DNA from: Crocodylus rhombifer
Lineage: Eukaryota > Chordata > Crocodylia > Crocodylidae
Assembly (NCBI GenBank): GCA_038503035.1
Contig: JAVSML010018909.1
Location: 29,143 to 93,142 of the forward strand
Length of the DNA stretch: 64,000 nucleotides
Reading direction: 5' to 3'
The position numbers and the translations under genes are program-made. The notes under the pieces were generated by a model. That model made no database searches and was not told where the DNA came from. It was given only the letters and a program-made list of their open reading frames with translations. Positions 10,636 through 21,290 of the stretch are shown piece by piece. Every line of letters begins with the position of its first letter. Position 1 is the first letter of the stretch.

Positions 10636-12017
10636 GCTGGACACTAGGCTTGTGCAAGTAGGCAGCTATTTAATCCGGCTTCGGATCCAGGCACCTCAGA
10701 TCCAATCTGGAGCTCCAAACTGGGTTCCCGTTTTGATCCGGCCAAAGCGGCTCTGAAGCTTCGGAGCTGCCTCAGAGATCCAGCCATAGGGTATAATGGG
10801 GAATCAATGAAATATTGATAACCTTGTTGTTTTTTGTCTGATTTGGATGAAACTTGCAGGGGTGGTAGCCAAGGGTGGTAGCCTCTGCTAAGAGCATGAA
10901 GCCTGCCAAGTTTCAAGAAGATAGGTGCAGGGGTTTGGGGGGAACTGCACCTCAAGATGCTGACAGGCAAAACCTCATGACATAGATAACCCTTTGGGTG
11001 CTAAGGCACAGCAGGCTGACGACTGCAGGGGTAGTGACCTCGGCTCAGGCCACAAAGCCTTCCAAGTTTCAAGGAGATAAGTGCAGTGCTTTGGGGGGAA
11101 CTGCACCTCAAGCTGCGGACAAGCAAAACTCATGACATGGGTGATACTGTGTGTGTTAAGGTGCGGCAGCGTGAAAGCTGCAGAGATGGTAGCCCCTGCT
11201 GCAGGACTTGCTGCTAAGCTACTGTGTTGTCAGTTACGGATCAATCATGATTCACTCAGAGACCAGCTCAATACACAGTTGCTAGCTAATGTAACCAGTT
11301 AATTAGCAACGATTAACACCTATAAAACCACAGACTAAGGACAGGAAAGAATCAATACAGACAATCAACTGCCCCAAGACAGTGACAGTCAGTTGCACAA
11401 GCACCCATGTCACAAGTTTTGCCTGTGAGCAGCTAGAAGTGCAGGGCCCCAGAACCCAGAGCCCCTACACCTATCTCCTCGACAGCTGGCAGGCTTTGTG
11501 TCCTCAGTAGGGGCCACCATCCCTGCAGCTTTCACCCCCGAAAGTGCAGTTTCTCCCAAACCTCTTCAACTATCACCATGAAACTTGGCAAGCTCTGTGG
11601 CCTCACCAGGGGCTACTGCCCCTGCAGTTTTCACCCCCCTGTGTTGTAACACATAGATGTGACACGAGTTTTCTTTCAAGAATTTGGGGTACTGTTCCCC
11701 CCAAACCCCTGCATCACTCTTCTTGAAACTTGGCAGGCTTCATCCTCGCTGCACAGTCTACCACCCCTGAAAATTTCATCCAAACCAGACAGAAAATAAC
11801 AAAGTTATAGATATTTCATTTTTCCCCATTATACCCTATGGCTGGATCTCCAAAGCGGCTCTGAAGCTTTTCTGAAGTGCTTCAGAAGCTCTGAACAGCT
11901 TCAGAAAGCCTAACAAAGCCAGTGCTTCAATCCAGACATGCTGTTTGGATGCCAAAGTGTCCAAAGTTTCTCCAGATCCAAAGCATTGTCCGAAGCCTCA
12001 CACAGCCCTGCTGAACA
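10636..12017. mobile_element. Foldback hAT-like element with ~580-bp inverted arms
   Basis: The body is 10644-12009. The left end TAGGCTTGTGCAAG and the reverse complement of the right end (AGGGCTGTGTGAGGCTTCGG) are related. The flanks GCTGGACA (10636-10643) and GCTGAACA (12010-12017) match 7/8, as for a hAT target duplication. The left arm, 10644 to about 11230, reappears inverted at about 11440-12009; for example CCATAGGGTATAATGGGGAA lies at about 10784 and inverted at about 11840. Each arm carries ~140-160-bp direct subunits built on GTTTGGGGGGAACTGCACCT (10934 and 11090 in the left arm, a 156-bp period). No transposase frame is seen. A further one-arm copy is at 50334-50815. Confidence 0.75.
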
Positions 12018-12237
12018 TTAGAGAAACTTTGTTTCCTGACCCTGAAGTGGAGAACTGACAGAAGGCATGTCAAGAAGATGGTTATAACACACATTGAACT
12101 ACAACTAATCTTAGCTTCCCATACAGGGTCATCAAAGCAGAAGGTAAGTTAGTCCAGCCTGAAATTGCTCTAACTTACACAGGTACCAAACAGGCCCATG
12201 CATAATATAGATACAGACAGAATAAATGTTGCTTATG

Positions 12238-12271
<34 letters not shown>

Positions 12272-13561
12272 CTAAATTTGGGATAAGCACAGGAATGAAG
12301 GAGCTGAGAAATAGGTCCCAGAGCTCAAATCTATTTACAGTGGACCATGGGTTTTGCTGACTCCTAGAGATGAGTGGCTCATTCTTCCACTTAGACGTGA
12401 TATAATGGGGGTGGGGAGGATCTGGGGAACAAAGGACCTGGGATCTGGGTTGAGCACTCCAGAGGAAAATGCCCCGGTGAAGTCTGCAGAGGCTTGAATT
12501 CAACTAGACATTGCAATATTGTTGTTTCCATTGTTAGTAAACCCCTAAGACCCAAAGAAGGGTGAGTTAAGACTGACCATACAGCATGTAAAGAAGACAC
12601 CTGCTTATACTGGAAGTGCTCCTGTTTCTATAAGCACTTATTAAAATTAGGACCTAATCTTTGCCCACTGCTACTGAGCCAATACTTCTCAATCAAATTA
12701 AATGAAAAGACTGAAAAGCCTCTGGTGGCCATAGCACAATCTCCAGTGATTTCAGCAGGCCTGGGGAGCAAATCTGGGGGAGGAAAGGTCTGAGGGATGT
12801 GCAAACAAGATGCTGACCGCCTCCATCATGAGTTACCTGGCAGAGGTATCCATCTGAGTAGCAGGAGAATGACACGGAGATCACAGCAAAACCAGGTCCC
12901 TTCCAGCACATCTCCAAGTGCAAACAGCACCACCTTCAGCTCCACATAGTTAACTGCAGCTCATGGCCACGAGGCTGGGCTCTCATTAACACCAAGGCAG
13001 ATTAATTCTGTCAGCTGAGGCTGCCTTGGCACAAGGAAGCAGTGAAGAGGCTGAAAAGAACAGAAAGCAGCTGCCTCTCACAGCATGTGGGGAAGGAGTA
13101 GACATGTCTGTGGCATCCCGAGGGAAGACCCTGGGTTGAAATGAGAGCAGCAGGGGCCTGGCAGAGCAGAACATTCTGGCATGATCTTTTCCTCCAGCAA
13201 ATGGTTCCCAGTGGTGTGAGTGATGGCTGTCCCCGTGTGACACTGATTTGTACTGGGTGGCTTGGTAGAAGCTCCCTCTGCTTCACTAAGTGGAGCTCTG
13301 ACAAAGATCCACGCTTTACTCTTTATCTCAAAGGCTTCCCAATACTTGAAGCTTAATCTTCTTTTCCAAGTACAAGCCATCAGAGGCAGGGCCTCTGTGT
13401 CACTCCAGACATGACCCTCTGGTGTTTCCAGATACCTACTTTGAGAGTAAGTGGCATTGGGTGGTGAGTCTGCCAAGTCCCCTAAGACTGCTGTGCCCCC
13501 TTGCTGTGGGTTTGTGTGGGGCTCTGTGACACACGGGCATCTTCCAGACTGGTTCTCATGC
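12018..13561. other. Apparently single-copy interval with a CA microsatellite
   Basis: No coding or transposon signal apart from the (CA)n at 12239-12270. Confidence 0.4.
12239..12270. repeat. (CA)16 microsatellite
   Basis: Sixteen uninterrupted CA dinucleotides. Confidence 0.95.
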
Positions 13562-13961
13562 ATCTACTACAGGGCTAGTCAAAATATACAAGAGTAAGAT
13601 TTCATTTTAAATTATTTTATACAATCACCTTTATGTACACTACACAAACACATGTAAACCAGGACAAAAATATTTTTTGAAATCAAATTAAAGAATGTTT
13701 TAGATGTTCACTTTTAGAATCAAACTTGGTATTTTTCTGGCTCTGAGATAGCCAAACTCCTTGCTAAAAGGAGTACTTCCAGAGACATTGGGAAGGACTT
13801 CTGGTGGTAAAGGTCAGGGGTTAAGGGGCAGGACTTCCAGTCACAAGATGGCAACCAGGGGGTGGGGCAGCTGGCAAGGCTTCCCATGCTGCCCTCAACA
13901 GCTTGCCAAAACTCGGTAAGCGGCCCTCCAGCCAAAATAATTGCCTGCCCCTGATCTACTA
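13562..13961 (+). mobile_element. hAT family B, short deletion derivative, perfect 8-bp TSD
   Basis: The body is 13570-13953 (384 bp). It starts CAGGGCTAGTCAAAATATAC and ends AATTGCCTGCCCCTG, and is flanked by identical 8-bp duplications ATCTACTA (13562-13569 and 13954-13961). It is co-linear with the right ~370 bp of the 1.1-kb copies at 38734-39846 and 47580-48728. Shared words are GTAAGATTTCATTTTA, ATTTTTGAAATCAAATTAA, CAAGATGGCAACCAGG and GCCAAAATAATTGCC. Most of the left half is therefore deleted while both termini are kept. It encodes no protein. Confidence 0.92.
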
Positions 13962-14777
13962 GTTAGAATGCACTCCTGTGCTGTGCTGGAGAAGGATGTA
14001 TGCACCTACAGCAGGGAAGGGGGCCAGGCCTACTGAAAAAACAGGGATGAGGGAGCAGAATTTGGAGGGAATGCTGGCAGGCTGAGTGGGCCTATGGACC
14101 ATCCAGACATCCCCCTCATGAGGGGGATGCAGTATGGTATGGATACAGAATACAGGCAGCCTCCTTGGAGTGGCTCTTTCACCCCTTTCCAAAGCAGGAT
14201 GGCCCTCTTTTCAAGCAGGGAGATCCTTTGCTTGGCTTCTCAGCATGCAGCCTAATTACTTAGCCACAGAGTTGAGAGAAGCAAAAGACTAGGAGATGAA
14301 CTAAGATTGCGTGGAGAAACAGAGATAATATGAAACACCTGAGTGGAGTGGCGAACCTGTCCTGTTGTGGGAGTGGGCCTAGCTGCATCACGTACAGCCT
14401 GTCCTGGTGCTTGTCTCGGCAGTACCAACCATGAGAACAGAAATGTCCCCTCTGGCTCAGCTGGTCGGACACCAGCGAGACACAGAATAAAATCATACAA
14501 AAGCAGATTAACAAATCGATACAAACAACACTTCAGAAGAAGAGCCTACTTCTCCCACCCCCTCGCCTCAAAGGGCCTGCTGCTCTGATGCTACCGCTCC
14601 ATTGAAACTGCTGAATGGTATTATTTATTTGCCAAGGATAATCTTTTAAATTCTGGATATAAACAATAAAATGTAACTCCTTGGGTTTCCGTAGCAACAT
14701 GAAGCAGATTGTCCAATGCCAGAATCCCTGCTCCCCACACACAGGCAGTTCACATCCTTCCAATGCTTCCCAGAGTG
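13962..14777. other. Apparently single-copy interval with a perfect 22-bp palindrome
   Basis: No coding signal. Contains the palindrome at 14108-14129. Confidence 0.4.
14108..14129. repeat. Perfect 22-bp palindrome, no spacer
   Basis: The sequence centred at 14118/14119 is its own reverse complement over 22 bp, with half-site CATCCCCCTCA. Symmetry ends sharply on both sides. Confidence 0.92.
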
Positions 14778-14787
14778 NNNNNNNNNN
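14778..14787. other. Assembly gap (10 N)
   Basis: Ten N characters at the edge of a CA-rich tract. True length is unknown. Confidence 1.
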
Positions 14788-15150
14788 GGACACACCCTAC
14801 AAACACACCCACACACACACAGTCCCACACACCTCCATGCCCCTCACCCTCCCGGGTACCGGTGTGGGCCCCGTGATCCCCTGTTTGGCAGTGCAGCTGG
14901 GAGTCACATGGTGCTGGAGCAGGACAAGGGCAGGGAAGCAGGGAAATGGCTGGGGGTGGGGCAGGGCTGAGTGGCTGCATCCTCCTGCCAGCTCCCCCTG
15001 TGTCCTACTGACCCTGGCTCCTGTCATCTTTGACAGGCAGCCGGGAGCAGATAAATATTAATTTTCTAAATATTTTAGGGGCCCTGCTGTCCAGATAGAA
15101 TGGCCTTGAGGGCTGAATCCAGCCTGTGGACAATATTTTGCCCATCCCTG
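14788..15150 (-). mobile_element. hAT family B, fragment in inverse orientation
   Basis: The right end reads GGACAATATTTTGCCCATCCCTG. Its reverse complement, CAGGGATGGGCAAAATATTG followed by a CAGGCTGGATTCAGCC-like block, is the left terminus of the copies at 38734 and 47580. Upstream are the family's GGAGCAGATAAATATTA block and a CA-rich tract. The other terminus is not found; it is lost in or before the gap at 14778-14787, so no target duplication can be shown. Confidence 0.75.
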
Positions 15151-16854
15151 GCTTAAATGCTGCCCAGCATCTGTAAAGCAATTCCTATTTGAGAAAGGAC
15201 AGGAGGAAGGAAATAACCCTTCCCTTGAAAGAACCCGCATCCATGTAACTCACTGCCTAAGTCTGATGGCACTCCCCCTCTCCCATAAAAATTCAACACC
15301 TCTGTGCCTTCACCTGAATTTTGGGACTCAGGGGTACTTGGTAGCCAGTAGGTAGGTGCCGCAGGGTCCCTGAGCAGAAAGCCTCCCTTTACAATCAGAC
15401 AACCTTGCAGACCATTATAAAACTATTTTCAGCATTTAATTATTTACAAGGTAACATATAACCAATGCAATAGAACAAATGTTACACCGCATGGCCTGGT
15501 GATGGTGGCTTAAGGGTTAGTGCTTCTTGGATATATTTTACACTAGGAGAAGGTGTGCAAATTACCCATGATAAATAAGGAACCAATACATAAATACATT
15601 GATACTCCAACTAATAAACCATCAAGAACTTATTCACACGGTCTATAACTTGTACAATGTGTACTGAGGACCCTGTGTGCACTGCCCCTGGCTGGGTTCT
15701 CAGGGAGCAGGACTGTCTGTGGCCCTGCACAGGATCTGTGGGCGGTCCCTGGTGCTGGCGTCCCTCGCACAAGCTCCAGGGGTCTCAGTGCAGCAGGCAG
15801 TGGCTTCTACACTGCTGTCCCTGCAAGAGAGATTATTTCTGTCCAGACCCCTGCCCTGGCTCAGCAGGGAGCAGTATCTGGGCTGCAGGTTGTAACAGTT
15901 TCCCCTGCCCAGCACAGCCTCACAGCACCCAGCAAATGCAGCCCCTCCCTGGGCCCTGCCTGCCCCTGGGCTTCTGGTGGCTGGAGCAGACCCTGGTCCT
16001 CTAGTGCAAGGCTCCCTCCAGCACCTGAGCCTGCCCCTCCCCAGTGCCTTCTCACTCACAGGGGAAAAAACAGGGCAGTCTCTAGCTTCCCTCCTGGCCC
16101 TGTGTCCCCTACCCTGCTGTGCTCACCCAGCCACATAGGGGCTTGCAGCAGGGTCTTCCCAGGCTTGGAGTCTCCTCACAGGCAACTCTTCCCTTGTCCT
16201 GCCCCAGCAGGGCTCAGAAGAGAAGGGAGGGAGAACTGACACAGTGCAGCACTCTTCCCTGCCGCCTCTCCCTGCTACTTCTGCAGGCCTGCAAGGGGCT
16301 CTTGGGGGAGATGGTGTGGGGAGATCCTTTCCCTGGTCTTCAGCCTGTCTCTCACCCTCTCTCTCTCTTTGTTCTTTCCTGGAAAACTGCTCCCCTCTCT
16401 TAACCAAGCCTCTCAGCCAATCCCAGGCCAGGGCTCTTCCTGGGCTTGTGCTAATGTGTCTCATTCAAATCCTGCTGGGGTTACATCACCCCTCCCACTT
16501 CCAAAAGGGCTACCTCCAAAGCAGCTTCACTCATCCTCAGGGCAAACCATGTCCCTACTGGGACAAACCGTGTCTCTGCAGGGCAGCCCTTCCTATTCCT
16601 TCAGATGGGTTCATTTTTAATACTGCTACACACAGATGAACTTTGACCTTCACAACACACCTCCAGACAAAGGCCAGCTTCTGTCAGAGTTCCCTACAGG
16701 GGCAGCTGGACAGTGTATTTGGGAACTAATAGGGGAGATGCAGAATCTCCAGCTTTTCAATTAAATACAGCAGGATTCCAGGCTGCAGAAGTCAGGGACC
16801 TGGATGCCAAGTTGGGGCCTGCTTTGTCAGGGGCTCTACCTGGCCTAGCACACA
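15151..16854. other. Unassigned interval, CT-rich from about 15650
   Basis: Positions 15240-15650 are AT-rich and featureless. Positions 15650-16620 are pyrimidine-rich on the plus strand, with many CCCTG/GGCTC words, and could be part of an old retroelement in reverse orientation. I see no LTR ends, no coding frame and no copy elsewhere in the window. Confidence 0.35.
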
Positions 16855-17040
16855 AGTGGAGCAGGGTGCATAAGAATGAGGGCCTGGGCTGTGGTGTCTT
16901 CTGTTTCTGATTTTTCTGCTAGCTCACAGCTTGTCCTGATTACCTCTTCTATGTTTTCTTGTCCATAAAATGGGGATAGAACCCACCTACCAATGTAAGG
17001 CAATTTGAGATCCTCTGGAAGAAGTTGCTGCATATATGCA
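16855..17040 (+). repeat. MIR / CORE-SINE relic
   Basis: TTGTCCATAAAATGGGGATA followed by CCCACCTACC and then GCAATTTGAGATCCTCTGG matches the MIR core and 3' part in order. Old and diverged. Confidence 0.7.
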
Positions 17041-20000
17041 AAGCATGACTTCTTTCATCAGTTGTAGACCTCCAGCTTGAAGTGTCCAGCCACAGTTGAG
17101 TGACATGATCGCCCATGTGTGAATAGGTCTGACATTCTGTCTAGCCGGGCCTGGTAGTGAGATCCCCACAGCTGTGTGACAGGGTCACAAGGTAACTTGA
17201 TTAATGCTGGGACATCTCAGTCATCTTCAGGAGGTTGAGATCATTCTTCTGGTCCATCTGGTAGGAAGTAGGTTTGCCCCAAGCCTGAAAAAAAATCCTT
17301 GTGGGGACAGCTGTGAGTTGGAGATTCAAGGCCTCTATCAAGCTACCCTAATGGGTAGCTGCTGAACAGTGAACCCTCTGGGGGTAGTATTGTTCTTCCA
17401 GGGCTATCATGGACTGGTTCCCTGGAGGTAATCCCTAGCCCTTCACAGCTATAAGAATGATCAAACTTCCCATTGGCGGTGGGGTTAAACTTGTGGACAG
17501 AAGGAAGTGTGTTAGCAAGCAGCAAGGTGGATTTGCCTGGCTTTGAGACAAATGATGGAATGAAGGTCAAGTGCACTGAGTGGCCTGGGGTTATTGGATC
17601 TGCAGTCCATTGCATTATACCCTGATGGGATCCTGAGAGAAAGCCAAAAATCAGAGGTAGAGCAAAGACACAGTACAGTGCACCAGAAACCATAAAGTGC
17701 AGTACATCTGCTGTCAATTAGAGACAGTTAAGCCACAGACAATCAAGATCCTATGGGAATGAATTCCCAAGAAGGCGATCTGGTAGCTCTTATCTTCACT
17801 GTTGGCTGCAGTCTCTCGGTTGGATCCTGCATATCTCTGAGCAGAGTGATAAAAAAGGGCTGTGTGTCCTCAGCTTCCTCTGTTGTAGCCAACAGGGATC
17901 CACATATCCAGATTCTTTCTGTGCAAAAAGTAATGCCTCATGGTGGTGGAGGAGACTGAAGAGAAGAGGGGTTGTTCAGGCTCCCATAATATGAGGCCTC
18001 TGGCTCTGGCTGCTTTAAAGACTGCCTTTACATTCTCTCTGTTACAGAGACTCTTTATGATTTGCATCAGCCCAGGTAGATTTGTCTGTGTTTATTTGTA
18101 CTACTTCCATGGGTGCCTACTATAGAGATGTGTGTGTGTGCACGTGTATGTGCACATGTGCGTGTGCATGTTTGTACAGTATGGGAATGTGTCTGTGTTG
18201 TGGGGAAGAGGAAAAATACACTCTGCCTATTAATATAAGTAAATAAAGTAAAAACGCTTTGATGGTTGAATTTGAACTGCTCTTGCTATTTCCCACAATA
18301 GAAGCAGAGATGATTTTGCCAGCATGATTTCCTTTTAACCCTTTGGCACTCCACTAGGGACTGATGGAAAATGTTCTTTTAAATGAGGCTAGGATGGAGA
18401 TCTTTAGAAATGTCCATTAAGGGGATGCACTGTGGTGCATTACTAGGTGGCCCCATTGTTCCCCCTTTGTCCCTTCATTTCCTGACTGGCATGTGCTGCA
18501 TTTCTATTTCCTTTCTCTTTTCCCTAATCAGTAATCACTAAATTCCTGATTTTTTTTGTTTTGGCTCTACCTCCCCTACACCCTACTCCAGCTTTTAGAA
18601 GATAATTAACCCTCAGAGCAGCACGGAAAAATGCCTTTCTGTAGTAAAATTCTCTTAGTCCCTGGGAGCAAAAAGCTTCATAGCTCCCTCCTCTCTGATT
18701 TCTGTTCCATTCCACGGCACCCCCACACAGTTGCTTATTCTACCAGTCAGACTCCCAGCAGGGTCCCAGGACACTCACTGGGAGCAGTATCTCATGATCC
18801 AATGCTACCCAGAGAGATCAGGAGATGGCCCAGTAGTCTGGGTTGTTTTGAATCTCAGCCTGAATAGGAGAGGACTCAGGTACTGGCTGTTGGCAGGCAC
18901 ATTTGGAGATGAACCTTCTTTGCTTCTCAATTTGTTGACTCAGAAAAAGATTTGGTGCCTGGTGCTGCTTGACTAGGGCTGCTGTTCCTGTGCTCTTTGC
19001 AACTCCTTTGAAGGCCCCAGCTGAGGTCATGACTGACCTCATATGTGCCAGTCTGACCTATGCTAGTCCTGGCACTGATGTCACCATGCAGCCCTGAGCT
19101 GGTATGCAGTGCATGGGGAGATTGTCCCGTCAGACATCCAAACTGCCTCCCTCATATTTCCAGTCTTTCCAGCAGCTAGACATTTATACATTTGTTCAAG
19201 AGAAAATGTGGCAGCAAGCCCTTGCAGGGGATAAATGGCTAGTGCTCAGGTCCAGTTCACATCCAGCACTAAATGTAATATGAATCACGACAGAGCACAG
19301 GGAGCAGTAATTCCCAAATCCTCTCCAGAAGCACTGACAGTGAAGGAGGGGACTTCTGGCTGCAGCTGGAAACTGATGTTTATCAGGGGAGGTGAGGCAG
19401 AGAGAAAGGAGAAACTAACTGGAAAGAGCTCTACAATCAATTTCACTGAATCCCTCCTACCAGAGATGCAGGATCACATGCCCAGCAGTTGGCTTCACAC
19501 CCTCTTTCCTGGCTGATGCCAACAGCTGACAGCACAGCAGTTGACTTCTAGGCTTTCCATGGAAGTTTGGCCTGCACTTACGAACAATCCAGTTTACAAA
19601 ATCTGGGGATCTTTGCATCTGTGGTTTGGTTGGAAATAGAGACCTTGTCCAAGATGCAGCTTGGGATATAGGGTCAAGATTTAAACACTTTTGGTTTGCT
19701 GTTAAGTCAGTTCCCGGATGGTGCTAGCAGGAAACTTAATTGACATTTATTTCCATCCACAGCTCAGATGTCATTGCCCATCACCCAGTTTGGTCTCCAA
19801 CTTCAACACAACCAGACCAGTTTTGAGCCCCTTCTGAACTATGTTGGGGCTCCATGGGGCAAATAACATTACATTAAGGTCATGCCTATGCTATGGTTTT
19901 ATAAATCATTTTATACCATGGTGAGGTCTATCTACCTGGGAGAGGTAGGTACAACATGCTTACTGGTTCAGTACAGACAGAATTTGAATAGGATGCAAAC

Positions 20001-20650
20001 TATATTTTATTGTTGATCTAAATGATACTGCTGTTTCATATTTTACTGCTGTGTAGCTCAATCCAGTTACAAGTTTAAAATAGCCAATCAATCAATCCCT
20101 GCCTTATCTATATTGCCATTATGTAGATCAGTGGTGCATCTTCAGCTGGTAAATGATGCTCAGTCTAGTTCAAAAATAAGTAGTAGAAATAGGAGTCTGG
20201 AGATAGATGGGCAATCAGACTGGAGGCCTGGACAGAATCCTGTATGAAGGAGACTGAAAAGATCAGGTTTACGAATCAGGCAAATAAGAGAATACCTAAG
20301 GCCAGATTATGAGATGATGAATCAGAGACAGGTCAGTCAGAGACTCCTATTCAAGTTTTCTCTTTATAGTGGAACAGGGGATATCCTAGGAAAGGCATAC
20401 CTGAAGCTGAACATAGAAAATACTTTTTGCTCAACCCGCAACTAACCTCTGGAAGACACTGCTACTAGAACTTTGCAAGATTTGAGAAAGGCTTGCGGAT
20501 TTATCACCTGGTGAGAACACCACAGTTCTTTTAGATGGGGACAATGCTGTTTAGGAGGGATGCAACCTTTCAAGCTTCAAATAACTAGCTTGTCCCTTTC
20601 ACACCATGTGGATCCTGGTTGGCTGGGAGGATCCTGATACGGAAAAGGCA
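17041..20650. other. Apparently single-copy interval
   Basis: About 3.6 kb with no recognised repeat except a short perfect hairpin at 17341-17360 (8-bp stem AGCTACCC, 4-nt loop) and a TG-rich tract at 18127-18175. A 124-codon open frame on the minus strand at 17343-17717 has no recognisable domain or splice context and is probably chance. Confidence 0.4.
18127..18175. repeat. Imperfect TG-rich simple repeat
   Basis: Alternating TG interrupted by CACG, CACA and CGTG steps; purine-pyrimidine alternation is nearly continuous. Confidence 0.85.
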
Positions 20651-21290
20651 GTTAGGCTGTGGATATATATATTTATCAGCAATCCCTTGTAGTCAAGAAT
20701 GACTGTCTTCCATGATTGCTTTATCTGTGGGTCCAGTTAGAAATGGCTGATGAGGCCATTCTGGGATCGATAGACTCTGTCGCATTTCAGCCATGAGTTT
20801 CTGTGTGGGGTGGGTGGCCCTGGATTCACAACTCAGTCTGCAACACACTGTTTCTACCATTCCTGCTTTTCCATCTCTTCTTGTTGTCTTAGGATATGGT
20901 GGGGACAGAAGATGTCATGGGGAAAGCAGATGGCAATGTTTTCCCTCCTGAAAAGTCACATATATCCTTTAATGGTGCTATGACATGGCGAGTACAGCTC
21001 ACCATTATAATAAGCCTGTCTCACCCCCTGCTATGGATCTGCAAGTCCTCAACAGTGGAGCAGGTAGAAGAAGATGTTAGAACCTCAATGGCTGCAAAGG
21101 CCAACGAAGGCTACAGTGGAATGAGATCTTGAATTCTCTTGGCCTCCTTGCCGTTGGATTGCAGTCCCGTTCTGCCAAGAACTGTCTGGAAGCTGATGTG
21201 TAGCAGCTTCTCAGTGATAAAAGAAATCACACACAGGCATCTTCCCCCATGATGTATGGGTGGAGAAGTGATGTGCAACAGCACAGGAAG
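20651..21290 (-). other. Possible 3' portion of the adjoining dead LINE
   Basis: This stretch lies directly downstream (minus strand) of the reverse-transcriptase remnant at 21291-23900. It has no independent features. Assigning it to the LINE is positional inference only. Confidence 0.3.

Noticed and set aside
14778..14787. A biological breakpoint at the N run
   Set aside because: It is an assembly gap of nominal length, so no inference on real sequence is possible.
17343..17717. 124-codon open frame on the minus strand with hydrophobic N-terminal residues
   Set aside because: No recognisable domain, no splice or promoter context and no similar copy here. Length is compatible with chance in 64 kb.
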